Source: Bacillota bacterium
GTDB taxonomy: Bacteria; Bacillota; Clostridia; Christensenellales; QAND01
Direction: 5' to 3'
Assembly (NCBI GenBank): GCA_019415425.1
Contig: DXZF01000311.1
Coordinates: 1-13,720 of the forward strand
DNA length: 13,720 nt
Position numbers and translations under genes: made by a program. Under the pieces are notes generated by a model, which saw nothing but the letters and a program-made list of their open reading frames with translations, did not search any database and was not told where the DNA came from. Below, piece by piece: positions 6,463 through 13,597 of the stretch (position 1 is its first letter; every line of letters starts with the position of its first letter).

Positions 6463-7233
6463 TCAGGTTCGGTTCTTTTGCCAGATGCAGCACAGGCCGC
6501 GCAGCGTCAAATGGGCCTCGTGCTGCACCGCCACCTTGAGGTGCGGCGCAATCCACGGCGCCGCGCCGCCGGTGAGCAGCACGTGCGGCCGCTGCGAAAG
6601 CGCCTCTTCGTAGCGATTGAGCATCCCTTCCACCATGGAGGCTGCGCCGAGGAGCACGCCGGCCTGGATGGCCTCCGCCGTGTTGCGTCCAAATACGCCG
6701 TGGCGCGGCGGGGTCAGGCGCACCTCGCTCAACTGCGCCGCTCCCCTTTTGAGCGCGTCCATGGACATCTGCACGCCGGCCGCAATGGCCGTCCCAATGA
6801 GCGTGCCGCTCTGATCGAGCAGGGTAAAGGTCGTCGCCGTGCCCATGTCCACAATCACGCACGGCATCGGCGCGTACGCACAGGCCCATACGGCGTTGGC
6901 CGCCAGGTCGCACCCCAACAGGCGCGGCTGCTCGATCTGGATGTTGAGGCCGGTTCGGACGCCACTGGTAACGTGCAGCACGTCCGCAATGCCCAAAAGC
7001 GAAAGCGCCTTGAGCAGGCAGGGCGTGAGAGAAGGCACGACGGAGCCGACCACCGCGCAGCGCAGCTGCGCACGGTCCACGTTTAACAGCGCGAATACCT
7101 GGGTCAGTTCCACCGCAATCTGCACCGCCGTACGGCGCGGATCGGTTGCGATCGGGGCGACAAAAACCAGTTCGTCCCCGTCAAAACCGCCCACGCTGAT
7201 ATGGGTGTTGCCGATCTCTACTGCCAACAGCAT
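6463..7233 (-). CDS. coaX: Type III pantothenate kinase (CoaX family), atypical active-site residues
   Basis: CoaX phosphorylates pantothenate, the first step of coenzyme A synthesis, in the cytoplasm. The 256-residue protein has the usual length and motif order: EIGNT (6-10), VVGSVVPSLT (61-70), GVRTGLNI (91-98), GCDLAANAV (107-115), DMGTATTF (129-136) and TGGAAP (221-226). The first motif has Glu6 where the family has Asp, and GCDL replaces the GADR motif, keeping Asp109 but losing the Arg. The start at 7233 is chosen because GGAGG lies 7 nt upstream and the motif begins at residue 6, as in the family; the frame extends 27 codons further with no homology. It is followed by panT, so the operon couples uptake to phosphorylation. 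Activity with these substitutions is uncertain. Confidence 0.88.
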   Translation of the reverse strand: MLLAVEIGNTHISVGGFDGDELVFVAPIATDPRRTAVQIAVELTQVFALLNVDRAQLRCAVVGSVVPSLTPCLLKALSLLGIADVLHVTSGVRTGLNIQIEQPRLLGCDLAANAVWACAYAPMPCVIVDMGTATTFTLLDQSGTLIGTAIAAGVQMSMDALKRGAAQLSEVRLTPPRHGVFGRNTAEAIQAGVLLGAASMVEGMLNRYEEALSQRPHVLLTGGAAPWIAPHLKVAVQHEAHLTLRGLCCIWQKNRT

Positions 7234-7270
7234 CCATCTTCCTCCGTTCCGGAACCTTTTGCCTTTTTGC

Positions 7271-7276
7271 ATTATA
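7271..7276 (-). promoter_or_regulatory. Probable -10 element for coaX-panT
   Basis: A perfect TATAAT on the minus strand lies about 38 nt upstream of the coaX start codon and just beyond the upstream gene's terminator. The matching -35 (TGGCGC at 17 bp) is poor. Confidence 0.55.
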
Positions 7277-7312
7277 TCGCATGCCGGGAAAAAGCGCCAT
7301 CGCCATCTGCGC

Positions 7313-7351
7313 ATACAAAACAGCGCTGTCGCGGCATGGCCGCAACAGCGC
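7313..7351 (-). terminator. Terminator of the YcxB-like gene
   Basis: On the minus strand GCGCTGT...ACAGCGC extends into GCGGC/GCCGC across one T-G position and a CAT loop, then runs into TGTTTTGT. It starts about 20 nt after the stop codon. Confidence 0.8.
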
Positions 7352-7370
7352 GATCATTTTCATTTACTCA

Positions 7371-7892
7371 TCAACGGGAAAGCCGCGGGCACTTTTTGCG
7401 CAGCCATGGCACAAACGCATCGGCCGCACCGCTTTGGAATCCGTTTTTATCCACCATGATCAGCATGCGCTTGGGCAGCATCAGCAGGTACAGGTTGGGG
7501 GTCTCGTGGATTTTGACAATCTGGTCGTAGGGGATGCGCATCTCGCCGCCGCTCTGCTCGTTGATCCCCAAAATGTGGTCGTCAAAGAAGAGGTTGCGCG
7601 TCTGCACCTCTGCATGGTAGGTCGCCCAATAGCGCTTGTAGGCGCGCTTTGCATTCATCGGCGGCTCCACCACCAGCAGGTACGCCCATACGAGCGCAAA
7701 TACAAACGATACGACTGCGCGCCACACCACGCCAGCGATCGCCTCCCACACGCCCAGCGCCACAAACAGCAGGCAGGCGATCAGCAAAACCAATCGAAAC
7801 ACCTGTGTGGTCTTGCGCCCCATTTCCAACAGGTGTTGCTGCGTATACGCACAGGTGTTTTCAAACAGCGCCTTTTCGGCCATTTTCCTCAT
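7371..7892 (-). CDS. YcxB-like membrane protein
   Basis: The 173-residue protein has a short cytoplasmic start, two adjacent hydrophobic segments (about residues 32-50 and 55-75), and a C-terminal soluble domain. The order fits YcxB-like proteins of Firmicutes: NLFFDDHILG (about 98-107), MRIPYDQIVKIHETPNLYLL (about 117-136) and MLIMVDKNGF (about 142-151). The C-terminal beta-rich part is likely cytoplasmic; no function is established for the family. The first ATG has GAGG 5 nt upstream; an ATG three codons later is also possible. The gene has a strong promoter and its own terminator, so it seems to be an independent unit. Confidence 0.8.
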   Translation of the reverse strand: MRKMAEKALFENTCAYTQQHLLEMGRKTTQVFRLVLLIACLLFVALGVWEAIAGVVWRAVVSFVFALVWAYLLVVEPPMNAKRAYKRYWATYHAEVQTRNLFFDDHILGINEQSGGEMRIPYDQIVKIHETPNLYLLMLPKRMLIMVDKNGFQSGAADAFVPWLRKKCPRLSR

Positions 7893-7933
7893 CCTTCCCT
7901 CGCCCGTGCAGGCAGCCCGGGCACAGCGAAACG

Positions 7934-7962
7934 ATTATAGCACGCCATCTCGCGCCTGTCGA
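7934..7962 (-). promoter_or_regulatory. Promoter of the YcxB-like gene
   Basis: TCGACA (7957-7962) and a perfect TATAAT (7934-7939) are 17 bp apart on the minus strand, with TGC before the -10 forming an extended -10. It lies about 40 nt upstream of the start codon. Confidence 0.82.
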
Positions 7963-8082
7963 CGACCAACCCCGAAGCACACGCCGCTTGGCATGCGTAC
8001 CCCCTGGGCCGATCGCGATTGCGCCGTGCCGATCGCCACGAACCGTGCACGCCGATTGCATTGGCGCGCATCGGCCCCATCA

Positions 8083-8114
8083 CAGGGGCAGGGGCTGCGT
8101 TCTCTCCCCGCCCC
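8083..8114 (-). terminator. Hairpin just after the AraC-family gene
   Basis: CAGGGGC plus GGGG on the minus strand pair with CCCC plus GCCCCTG across a single-base bulge, directly after the stop codon at 8115-8117. No U-tract follows, so this may be an RNA-stabilising hairpin rather than an intrinsic terminator. Confidence 0.4.
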
Positions 8115-8116
8115 TG

Positions 8117-9112
8117 TCACTTGCTGCCTGCAGGCCCCTGCTCCCCCGCCATCCGGGCAGCGCCTGCCGCAGCATCGCTTTCCATCTGCGCAGATCGTCT
8201 TTTTTCGTCCCGCGCGCCGCGCGCGGCCTTGCGGAAAGCCAGGGGGGTCTGCCCCAGTCTCTGCCTGAACCGTTGAATGAAGTAGCTGGTGCTGCCGAAC
8301 CCACAGTCATAGGCGATACGGCTGATGGACAAATCCGTATGCAGCAATCGTGGAATGCTCTTTTCAATGCGCACCTGTAGCAGATGCGCAAAGAGCGTAC
8401 AGCCCATGGCCTGTTTGAAAAAGCGGCAACACTCACTCTCACACAGGTGCACTGCGTCTGCAAAATCCCGGAGCGACAGCTTTTCTCCATAGCGCTGTTG
8501 CATCAGCGTCAGCAGGGTTCGAAGGCGTACGTCGTCGTGCCGATCCACCGCATCCGGCGCCACGGCATCGGTGCATTCCATGGTGGTCAACTGCTTCCAA
8601 ATCCCCAGCAGCGCCATCCAGATCTCCCATTCATAGCCAGGGGGCTTGGCGCGGTACAGGCGATCCACCGTATCCATGAGCGGCAGGATAACCTGCCCGT
8701 CGGGCGTCTTATGCGAAAACACGCGGGTGTGCAACCTGTCCGGCTGCAAAAAAGGCGCAATATAGCGTTGCACAATGATGCTCTCCGGCGCGGTGCCCAA
8801 AAAGTTTGGATGCACGTCGATGCAGACATATGTGCCGTCTGTTCCCGCTACTGGCACAATGCTGTGAAGCGTATTGGCGTGCAGAAAGATCCCCTGCCCC
8901 TGGTACAGGACGTGCTGCGCCTGCCTGGTGCGCACACAGATGCAGCCCGCTACGACGCGGCACAGCTGCAGTTCTTCATGCCAATGCCAGTTGACATACC
9001 CCAGCACATTTTTGCTCAATTGCGTCTGGTAGACTGCCAACGGAAAGGCATCGCTCCCATGTCGCGTCGTCTCCCGATCGTTCTCGTCGATGGGAATGTC
9101 GTAAATCTGCAT
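8117..9112 (-). CDS. AraC-family transcriptional regulator
   Basis: The 331-residue protein joins an N-terminal cupin-type sensor domain (about 20-110; HWHEELQL at 43-50 and GQGIFLHANTLHSIVP at 72-87) to a C-terminal pair of helix-turn-helix motifs. The first is at about 212-233 (LSLRDFADAVHLCESECCRF). The second is at about 261-285 (LSISRIAYDCGFGSTSYFIQ), followed by FRQRLGQTPLAFRK. A final stretch of about 35 residues is Ala/Gly/Arg-rich and has no family counterpart that I recognise. GGAGGGG precedes the ATG. It is divergent from ygeY with 112 bp between start codons, so it most likely controls ygeYX and possibly itself in response to a small molecule. The ligand cannot be read from sequence. 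Confidence 0.93.
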   Translation of the reverse strand: MQIYDIPIDENDRETTRHGSDAFPLAVYQTQLSKNVLGYVNWHWHEELQLCRVVAGCICVRTRQAQHVLYQGQGIFLHANTLHSIVPVAGTDGTYVCIDVHPNFLGTAPESIIVQRYIAPFLQPDRLHTRVFSHKTPDGQVILPLMDTVDRLYRAKPPGYEWEIWMALLGIWKQLTTMECTDAVAPDAVDRHDDVRLRTLLTLMQQRYGEKLSLRDFADAVHLCESECCRFFKQAMGCTLFAHLLQVRIEKSIPRLLHTDLSISRIAYDCGFGSTSYFIQRFRQRLGQTPLAFRKAARGARDEKRRSAQMESDAAAGAARMAGEQGPAGSK

Positions 9113-9132
9113 GCCTGCCCCTCCAATTGATC

Positions 9133-9160
9133 AATATAGCGATATTTTTCTCGCAATATT
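9133..9160. promoter_or_regulatory. Inverted repeat, candidate operator
   Basis: AATATAGCGA (9133-9142) and TCGCAATATT (9151-9160) form a 10-bp dyad with one mismatch around an 8-bp T-rich spacer. It lies between the divergent araC-family gene and ygeY, close to where the regulator's own promoter should be, so autoregulation is a fair guess. Confidence 0.45.
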
Positions 9161-9164
9161 ATGG

Positions 9165-9182
9165 TATACACACTTTATACAC
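9165..9182. promoter_or_regulatory. Tandem TATACAC repeats, candidate AraC-type binding site
   Basis: TATACAC occurs at 9165-9171 and again at 9176-9182, an 11-bp period. Two direct half-sites one helical turn apart on the same face are what a monomer with two helix-turn-helix motifs would contact. The site is about 45 bp upstream of the ygeY start and may overlap its -10 region. Confidence 0.45.
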
Positions 9183-9224
9183 GTCAATAAAATGGTATTA
9201 TCTTGGATGAGGAGCAACGATGCC

Positions 9225-10391
9225 ATGCAACCACAGATGATGCGAGAATACGAAGAACAGCTCATTGCCCTGGCCAGCCGGGCGATCCAGATCCAAAGCT
9301 TTTCCGACCATGAGGGCGCGCTGGCGCGCTTGATTTTGGCGCAGATGCAGGCGCTTGGGTACGACGAAGCTTTTATCGACGGCACCGGCAACGTGGTGGG
9401 CAAAGTGGGCCACGGGCCAAACATCATTCATTTTGATTCCCACCTGGATACAGTAGAGGTCAACGACGCCGCCCTGTGGGACGTACCGCCCTTTTCCGGA
9501 AAGGTTGTGGACGGCAACCTGTGGGGGCGTGGTTCGGTCGATATGAAATCGGCGCTGTGCGCTTCGGTATACGCCGCAGCGCTGGCCAAACGGGCGGGCG
9601 TACTCGCGGGAAAGACCGTATATGTGACGGGCACAGTGTGTGAGGAGTATTGCGATGGCGAGAGCCTCGCCATGTTCTACAGGCAGTACGGCCTCCGGCC
9701 CAATTGCTGCATTATCTGTGAGCCGAGCAACAACGTCATCACGCTGGGGCACAAGGGCAAGGCGCAGATACGAATCACTGCGCGCGGTGTCTCGGCGCAC
9801 GGCTCTGCGCCGGAAAAGGGGCAAAACGCCGTGTACGAAATGGCGGAGATCATCCAGCGCGTTCAGGCGCTCAACGGGCGGCTTTCCCAACAAAAGGCTG
9901 CGCACGGTACCGTCGTGCTCTCGGATATCCGCTGCGTCAGCGCCTCTCTAAACGCCGTGCCCAGTGCATGCAGCATCTATTTGGACCGCAGATTGGCGCC
10001 GGATGAGAGGATCGAACAGGTGCGGGCAGAGATGGATGCGCTGGTTGCGGGCAAAGATGCATTTTGGGAGGTTGGCACGCTCAGGCATACCAGCTGGACC
10101 GGGGCGGAGCTGGTCTACGAGCCCATGCACAATCCGTGGCAGATTCAGCGCGACCACCCGCTGACCCTGGCCATGGACAAGGCGTATGCATCCGTCTTTG
10201 GGCACGCGCCGCAGCAATATGATTTTTGGGATTTTGGAACCAACGCCGTCACGCCCATCGCCATGGGGATTCCCGTCATCGGCTTTGGCCCCGGTGCGTA
10301 CAAGCTGGCGCATATGCGCAACGAACACTGCCCGGTACAGCAGATTCTGGATGCCTGCCAGGTATATGCCAGGCTGATCGAATTCCTGTAA
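9225..10391 (+). CDS. ygeY: YgeY-type M20-family hydrolase
   Basis: The 388-residue protein is a zinc-dependent M20-family amidohydrolase of the YgeY group. Metal and catalytic residues are visible: His73 and catalytic Asp75 (DSHLDTV), Asp106 (GRGSVDMKSA), catalytic Glu140 and Glu141 (TVCEEYCDGE), Glu166 (CEPSNN), dimer-domain His192 (AHGSAPEKG) and His363 (LAHMRNEH). WTG (291-293) and GIPVIGFGPG (348-357) also match YgeY. The ATG at 9225 has GAGGAG 10 nt upstream; the frame is open back to 9111, but that part spans the control region and has no homology. The gene is followed after 37 nt by ygeX. In E. coli ygeY is part of the cluster linked to anaerobic purine use; the natural substrate is likely an N-carbamoyl or ureido compound, which is inference. 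Confidence 0.92.
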   Translation: MQPQMMREYEEQLIALASRAIQIQSFSDHEGALARLILAQMQALGYDEAFIDGTGNVVGKVGHGPNIIHFDSHLDTVEVNDAALWDVPPFSGKVVDGNLWGRGSVDMKSALCASVYAAALAKRAGVLAGKTVYVTGTVCEEYCDGESLAMFYRQYGLRPNCCIICEPSNNVITLGHKGKAQIRITARGVSAHGSAPEKGQNAVYEMAEIIQRVQALNGRLSQQKAAHGTVVLSDIRCVSASLNAVPSACSIYLDRRLAPDERIEQVRAEMDALVAGKDAFWEVGTLRHTSWTGAELVYEPMHNPWQIQRDHPLTLAMDKAYASVFGHAPQQYDFWDFGTNAVTPIAMGIPVIGFGPGAYKLAHMRNEHCPVQQILDACQVYARLIEFL

Positions 10392-10428
10392 AGATCTTTT
10401 GCCCATTTTCTCGACAGGAGGCCACACC

Positions 10429-11643
10429 ATGGATGCACAGATCGTCACCCTGCACCACACACAACCCAAATGCGACACAGCGCAGTTTGGCGTGGAGCGC
10501 GCAGCGCAGGCGCTCGCCTTTCACCAGAGCTTCCCCGCCTATGCCCCCACGCCGCTGGTATCCCTAGCGCAGTTGGCAAATTGGCTGGGCGTCGGCGCAA
10601 TCCACGTCAAGGATGAGAGCCAGCGCTTTGGCCTAAACGCCTTTAAGGTGCTGGGCGGCAGCTACGCCATTGCACGCTACATCGCACAGCGGCTCAACAT
10701 GGACGCCGATGAACTGACGTATGCCAAAATGGTCGGCAAAGACGTCCAAGAGGCGCTGGGACCGCTGACGTTCATCACCGCGACGGACGGCAACCACGGC
10801 CGCGGCGTGGCGTGGACGGCGCGCCAGCTGGGCCAGCGGTGCATCGTGTACATGCCCAAGGGCAGCTCCCAGGAGCGCCTGGCGCACATAAGGGCGCTGG
10901 GGGCACAGGCGAGCATCACGGAATTTTCGTACGACGATGCCGTGCGCCTGGCACAGCAACAGGCCCAGGCACACGGCTATGTGGTCATCCAAGACACCGA
11001 TTGGCCGGGCTATACGCAGATCCCCACCTGGATCATGCAGGGCTATACCACCATGGCGCTCGAGGCCGTGCAACAGCTGCAGCAGCAGGGAGAAGCGCCG
11101 CCCACACACCTGTTCTTACAGGCGGGCGTGGGCGCGATGAGCGGCGCAGTGACGGGGTTCTTCGCCCATTGGGCCAAGCGGGCCGGGGTCAAAGCGCCGA
11201 TCGTGACCATCGTCGAGCCACAGAAGGCGGATTGCCTGTTCCGCACTGCCAAGGCCAACGACGGGCAGCTGCACTTTGCGCAGGGGCCCATGGACACCAT
11301 CATGGCGGGCCTGGCGTGCGGCGAGCCGTGTACGGCAGGGTGGCGCGTGCTACACGACCATGCCGACCACTTTGCCTCGGTGCCGGAATACATTGCGGCA
11401 GACGGCATGCGCGTACTGGGCAACCCGTTGCCCGGCGATGCACGCGTGATCTCCGGCGAGAGCGGCGCGGTCACACTGGGCCTGCTGTACCACGTCCTGC
11501 ACGGCGCCGATCTGGGCGCGTGGCGCGAACGCCTGCAGTTGGACGCGAACAGCCGCATCCTGTGCATCTCGACCGAGGGAGACACCGACGCCGCGCGCTA
11601 CCGCCGCATCGTGTGGGAGGGCGCATACGCCGGCAACGCGTGA
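10429..11643 (+). CDS. ygeX: 2,3-diaminopropionate ammonia-lyase (YgeX)
   Basis: This fold-type II PLP enzyme converts 2,3-diaminopropionate to pyruvate and two ammonia. In the 404-residue protein the PLP lysine is Lys73 (NAFKVLGGSYA). Asp120 lies in TATDGNHG, which also holds the phosphate/cofactor-contact Asn-His pair, and Asp189 lies in VIQDTDW; these Asp residues match the motifs of the two catalytic aspartates described for the E. coli enzyme. The glycine-rich PLP loop is QAGVGAMSGA (231-240). Length is close to the E. coli protein (398). The start at 10429 has AGGAGG 7 nt upstream; an in-frame ATG at 10399 has none. It shares a transcript with ygeY, whose product probably supplies the substrate. 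Confidence 0.95.
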   Translation: MDAQIVTLHHTQPKCDTAQFGVERAAQALAFHQSFPAYAPTPLVSLAQLANWLGVGAIHVKDESQRFGLNAFKVLGGSYAIARYIAQRLNMDADELTYAKMVGKDVQEALGPLTFITATDGNHGRGVAWTARQLGQRCIVYMPKGSSQERLAHIRALGAQASITEFSYDDAVRLAQQQAQAHGYVVIQDTDWPGYTQIPTWIMQGYTTMALEAVQQLQQQGEAPPTHLFLQAGVGAMSGAVTGFFAHWAKRAGVKAPIVTIVEPQKADCLFRTAKANDGQLHFAQGPMDTIMAGLACGEPCTAGWRVLHDHADHFASVPEYIAADGMRVLGNPLPGDARVISGESGAVTLGLLYHVLHGADLGAWRERLQLDANSRILCISTEGDTDAARYRRIVWEGAYAGNA

Positions 11644-11698
11644 GCCGTCGCAGCATTGGCGCTATTCCTATATGTATATATGTCTCTTTTGCAAAGCA

Positions 11699-11732
11699 CC
11701 CCCTTCGGACGCCATCGGGCATCCGAAGGGGG
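11699..11732. terminator. Bidirectional terminator between converging genes
   Basis: CCCCCTTCGGA and its exact complement form an 11-bp stem with a 12-base loop, about 55 nt after ygeX and 20 nt after the AlkZ-like gene. T-rich bases flank it on both strands (TCTGCCTTTG and TGCTTTG), but neither tract is long. Confidence 0.75.
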
Positions 11733-11752
11733 TCTGCCTTTGCCACGTGCCT

Positions 11753-12946
11753 CTACGGGGTATCCTCGAACGAACACGCCTGCAGCGCGCGCTCGCGAAA
11801 CGCCGCATACGCCTGTGCCAGATCGCCCAATGCCGCGCGTTCGCCACGCGTGAGCGTCTCCCACACCGCCATGGCAATCGACATCGTCCCTCTGACCGTC
11901 CTGCTCTTCCACGTGCCGATGATGCGGCCATCCCGCACGATTGCGCCGGGATTGGCCACCGTTTTCCACACCGCGCGCTGCCGCCTGGTATCGGGCAACA
12001 CGATCTCCCGATCCCGCAAATCCAGGTACGGGTCGTGCGCGCCCAGCAGGCGCAATCCCTGCCCGCTGCCGTCCGCGGCACGCAATGCATCGAGATCCTT
12101 GGCGAGCAGGTAGCGGCGCTTCCCCTCTACCTCGACCGGTTCCAATTCCGGCTGAACGGCGTTCCACATCCGCCTGGCCTGCTGCGGCGAACAGCCCAGC
12201 CACTGCATCAGCGCCGTCCGGGTGGAGGGGCCGTAACAGTGCAGAAATCTGCGCACCAGTTCGCGCTGCGCCTGTGGGCACGGCTGTAGCGCCTGCCCCG
12301 TCCAGTGTGCAAAGGATGTAAACGTCGGATGCGTCCCCTGCCGCTGGCCAAAGACGACCTTTCCCTCAAACGAACACGGCCGCAACAAAAACGATACGAC
12401 GGCACCGCCCACCGTCTGCCGGTCGGGCCGTCCGTACATCGAAGGGGCGTTCCACAGCGCCCGCTGCTGCGGCGATAACGTTTCGCACACGAGGTCGGCC
12501 AGCACCTGATCCAGCGCTTCCTTGCTGGTGACGGTGTGCGTGCGCAGGTATTCAGTCGCTTGGCTGACGCGTGCAAACAACTCCTCAAACGGCATCTGCA
12601 CCGCCTCCTGCGCCAGCGCAATCCCGCGCGTGTAGATCCACGGCTGTTCGTCCGGCCGGGCGATCAGGGCCGAGAGAAACACCGCGCTCTCGCGCGTGGG
12701 AAAGACCACCGGTACGCCGCGGTAGCTCCACGCCTGCAGCAAACTCTTTTGCCGGTACAGCGCATCGTGCAGTTGCGCAAGCGTGCAATGGCTGCGGTTG
12801 AACGCCACCGTCTCCCATGCGCCGGGCGGCGAGTTTTGCAGCCCGCAGGCGCCCGCTACCGCCTGCAGGTCTTTGCTCTCCCCTGCCCTGTCCAGATGAT
12901 GGGCCCGCAGGCGAAAGCCCCGGATTTGCGTTGCCTCTACTCGCAT
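11753..12946 (-). CDS. AlkZ-like winged-helix protein (HTH_42 family)
   Basis: The 397-residue protein belongs to the winged-helix family that includes the interstrand-crosslink DNA glycosylases AlkZ and YcaQ/AlkX. Recognisable parts are the start IRGFRLRAHHLD (8-19), CGLQNSPPGAWETVAFNR (34-51), LHDALYRQKSLLQAWSYRGV (about 59-78), and a C-terminal half with GAHDPYLDLRDRE and GTWKSRT. AlkZ uses a Gln-x-Gln motif near residue 37; here it is Gln37-Asn38-Ser39, so glycosylase activity is unproven. The start at 12946 is chosen because GGGAGGG lies about 6 nt upstream and homology begins there; the frame continues 22 codons upstream without similarity. It overlaps the upstream gene by 10 nt, indicating coupled translation. 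A role in repairing alkylated or crosslinked DNA is inferred from family only. Confidence 0.8.
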   Translation of the reverse strand: MRVEATQIRGFRLRAHHLDRAGESKDLQAVAGACGLQNSPPGAWETVAFNRSHCTLAQLHDALYRQKSLLQAWSYRGVPVVFPTRESAVFLSALIARPDEQPWIYTRGIALAQEAVQMPFEELFARVSQATEYLRTHTVTSKEALDQVLADLVCETLSPQQRALWNAPSMYGRPDRQTVGGAVVSFLLRPCSFEGKVVFGQRQGTHPTFTSFAHWTGQALQPCPQAQRELVRRFLHCYGPSTRTALMQWLGCSPQQARRMWNAVQPELEPVEVEGKRRYLLAKDLDALRAADGSGQGLRLLGAHDPYLDLRDREIVLPDTRRQRAVWKTVANPGAIVRDGRIIGTWKSRTVRGTMSIAMAVWETLTRGERAALGDLAQAYAAFRERALQACSFEDTP

Positions 12947-13515
12947 TCCTGCCCTCCCGCTTTCCGTGTGTGCGCCGTCTCTTGGTGCGTTTGGGCCTCT
13001 TCGGTGCGGCACAAACCGGCCAGGTCACTCTGCATGCGCGCACAGCTGCTGCGCACCCGCGCATGCCCTGCGGCGCGGCACAGGCGCGCATTGACGGCTT
13101 GGCAGAGCAATGGCTGGTCCATCGCGCTCGTGTCCACGAGCATTTCACACGCCATCACGTCCTCCCAGGCGCGGTTGAGGTACGCCACTTCGCGCCTGCC
13201 GTGCGTGCGCGTGCACGCGACGGCCCCCGCCATCGCCAGATAGCGCAGCACTTCGGCCCGTGGAAGGTTTGCATCCAGCAACGCCGTGTGCAGCGCGTGC
13301 AGTGCAAGCGCGGGCAGCCGCTTCCACTGCTCCGGCGCCAGGTCATACAGCACGACGCAAAAGCGGTTGTGCGCGTTGACCAGCAGCAAACTGTCCTTTT
13401 CCCGCAGCGCGATGCGGTGCGCGTCCCAGCAAAAGAGCCGGTTTTCCTCCCGGCCATACGGCAGTGCGCGCAGGCGCAAAAACCGCTGCAGGGGAAACGT
13501 ATATCCCAGTTCCAT
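12937..13515 (-). CDS. DUF6933-like protein of unknown function
   Basis: The 192-residue soluble protein resembles DUF6933-type proteins: LFCWDAHRI (27-35), a hydrophobic strand and turn DSLLLVNAHNRFCVVLYDL (41-59), a helical LPALALHALHTALL (67-80), a CTRTHGRREVAYLNRAWEDV segment (101-120), and a variable C-terminal tail from about 145. No function is known to me for the family. The start at 13515 has GGAGGAGG about 5 nt upstream; upstream in-frame codons overlap the promoter and show no similarity. Its stop codon lies inside the first codons of the AlkZ-like gene, so the two are co-expressed and may act together. The DUF match is from memory of the family pattern. Confidence 0.7.
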   Translation of the reverse strand: MELGYTFPLQRFLRLRALPYGREENRLFCWDAHRIALREKDSLLLVNAHNRFCVVLYDLAPEQWKRLPALALHALHTALLDANLPRAEVLRYLAMAGAVACTRTHGRREVAYLNRAWEDVMACEMLVDTSAMDQPLLCQAVNARLCRAAGHARVRSSCARMQSDLAGLCRTEEAQTHQETAHTRKAGGQECE

Positions 13516-13567
13516 TGCATCCTCCTCCCGTGCACCGCACCGGTGTGTGCCGTGCCGCTTCAGCTGC

Positions 13568-13597
13568 AGTGTACCCGTGCGCAATTCCCCGCGTCAA
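13568..13597 (-). promoter_or_regulatory. Promoter of the DUF6933-AlkZ-like operon
   Basis: TTGACG (13592-13597) and TACACT (13568-13573) are 18 bp apart on the minus strand, about 50 nt upstream of the start codon. Confidence 0.6.

Noticed and set aside
5552..6913. 453-codon minus-strand open frame
   Set aside because: Out-of-frame with panT and coaX on the same strand; Gly/Arg/His-rich translation typical of a GC-rich shadow frame.
7234..7314. Upstream extension of coaX by 27 codons
   Set aside because: It covers the TATAAT element and lacks homology; the conserved motif starts six residues into the shorter form.
9111..9224. Upstream extension of ygeY by 38 codons
   Set aside because: It covers the control region with the repeats, has no similarity to YgeY, and a better ribosome binding site exists for ATG 9225.
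10812..12113. 433-codon plus-strand open frame
   Set aside because: Frame-shifted shadow of ygeX that continues past its terminator into the antisense of the AlkZ-like gene.
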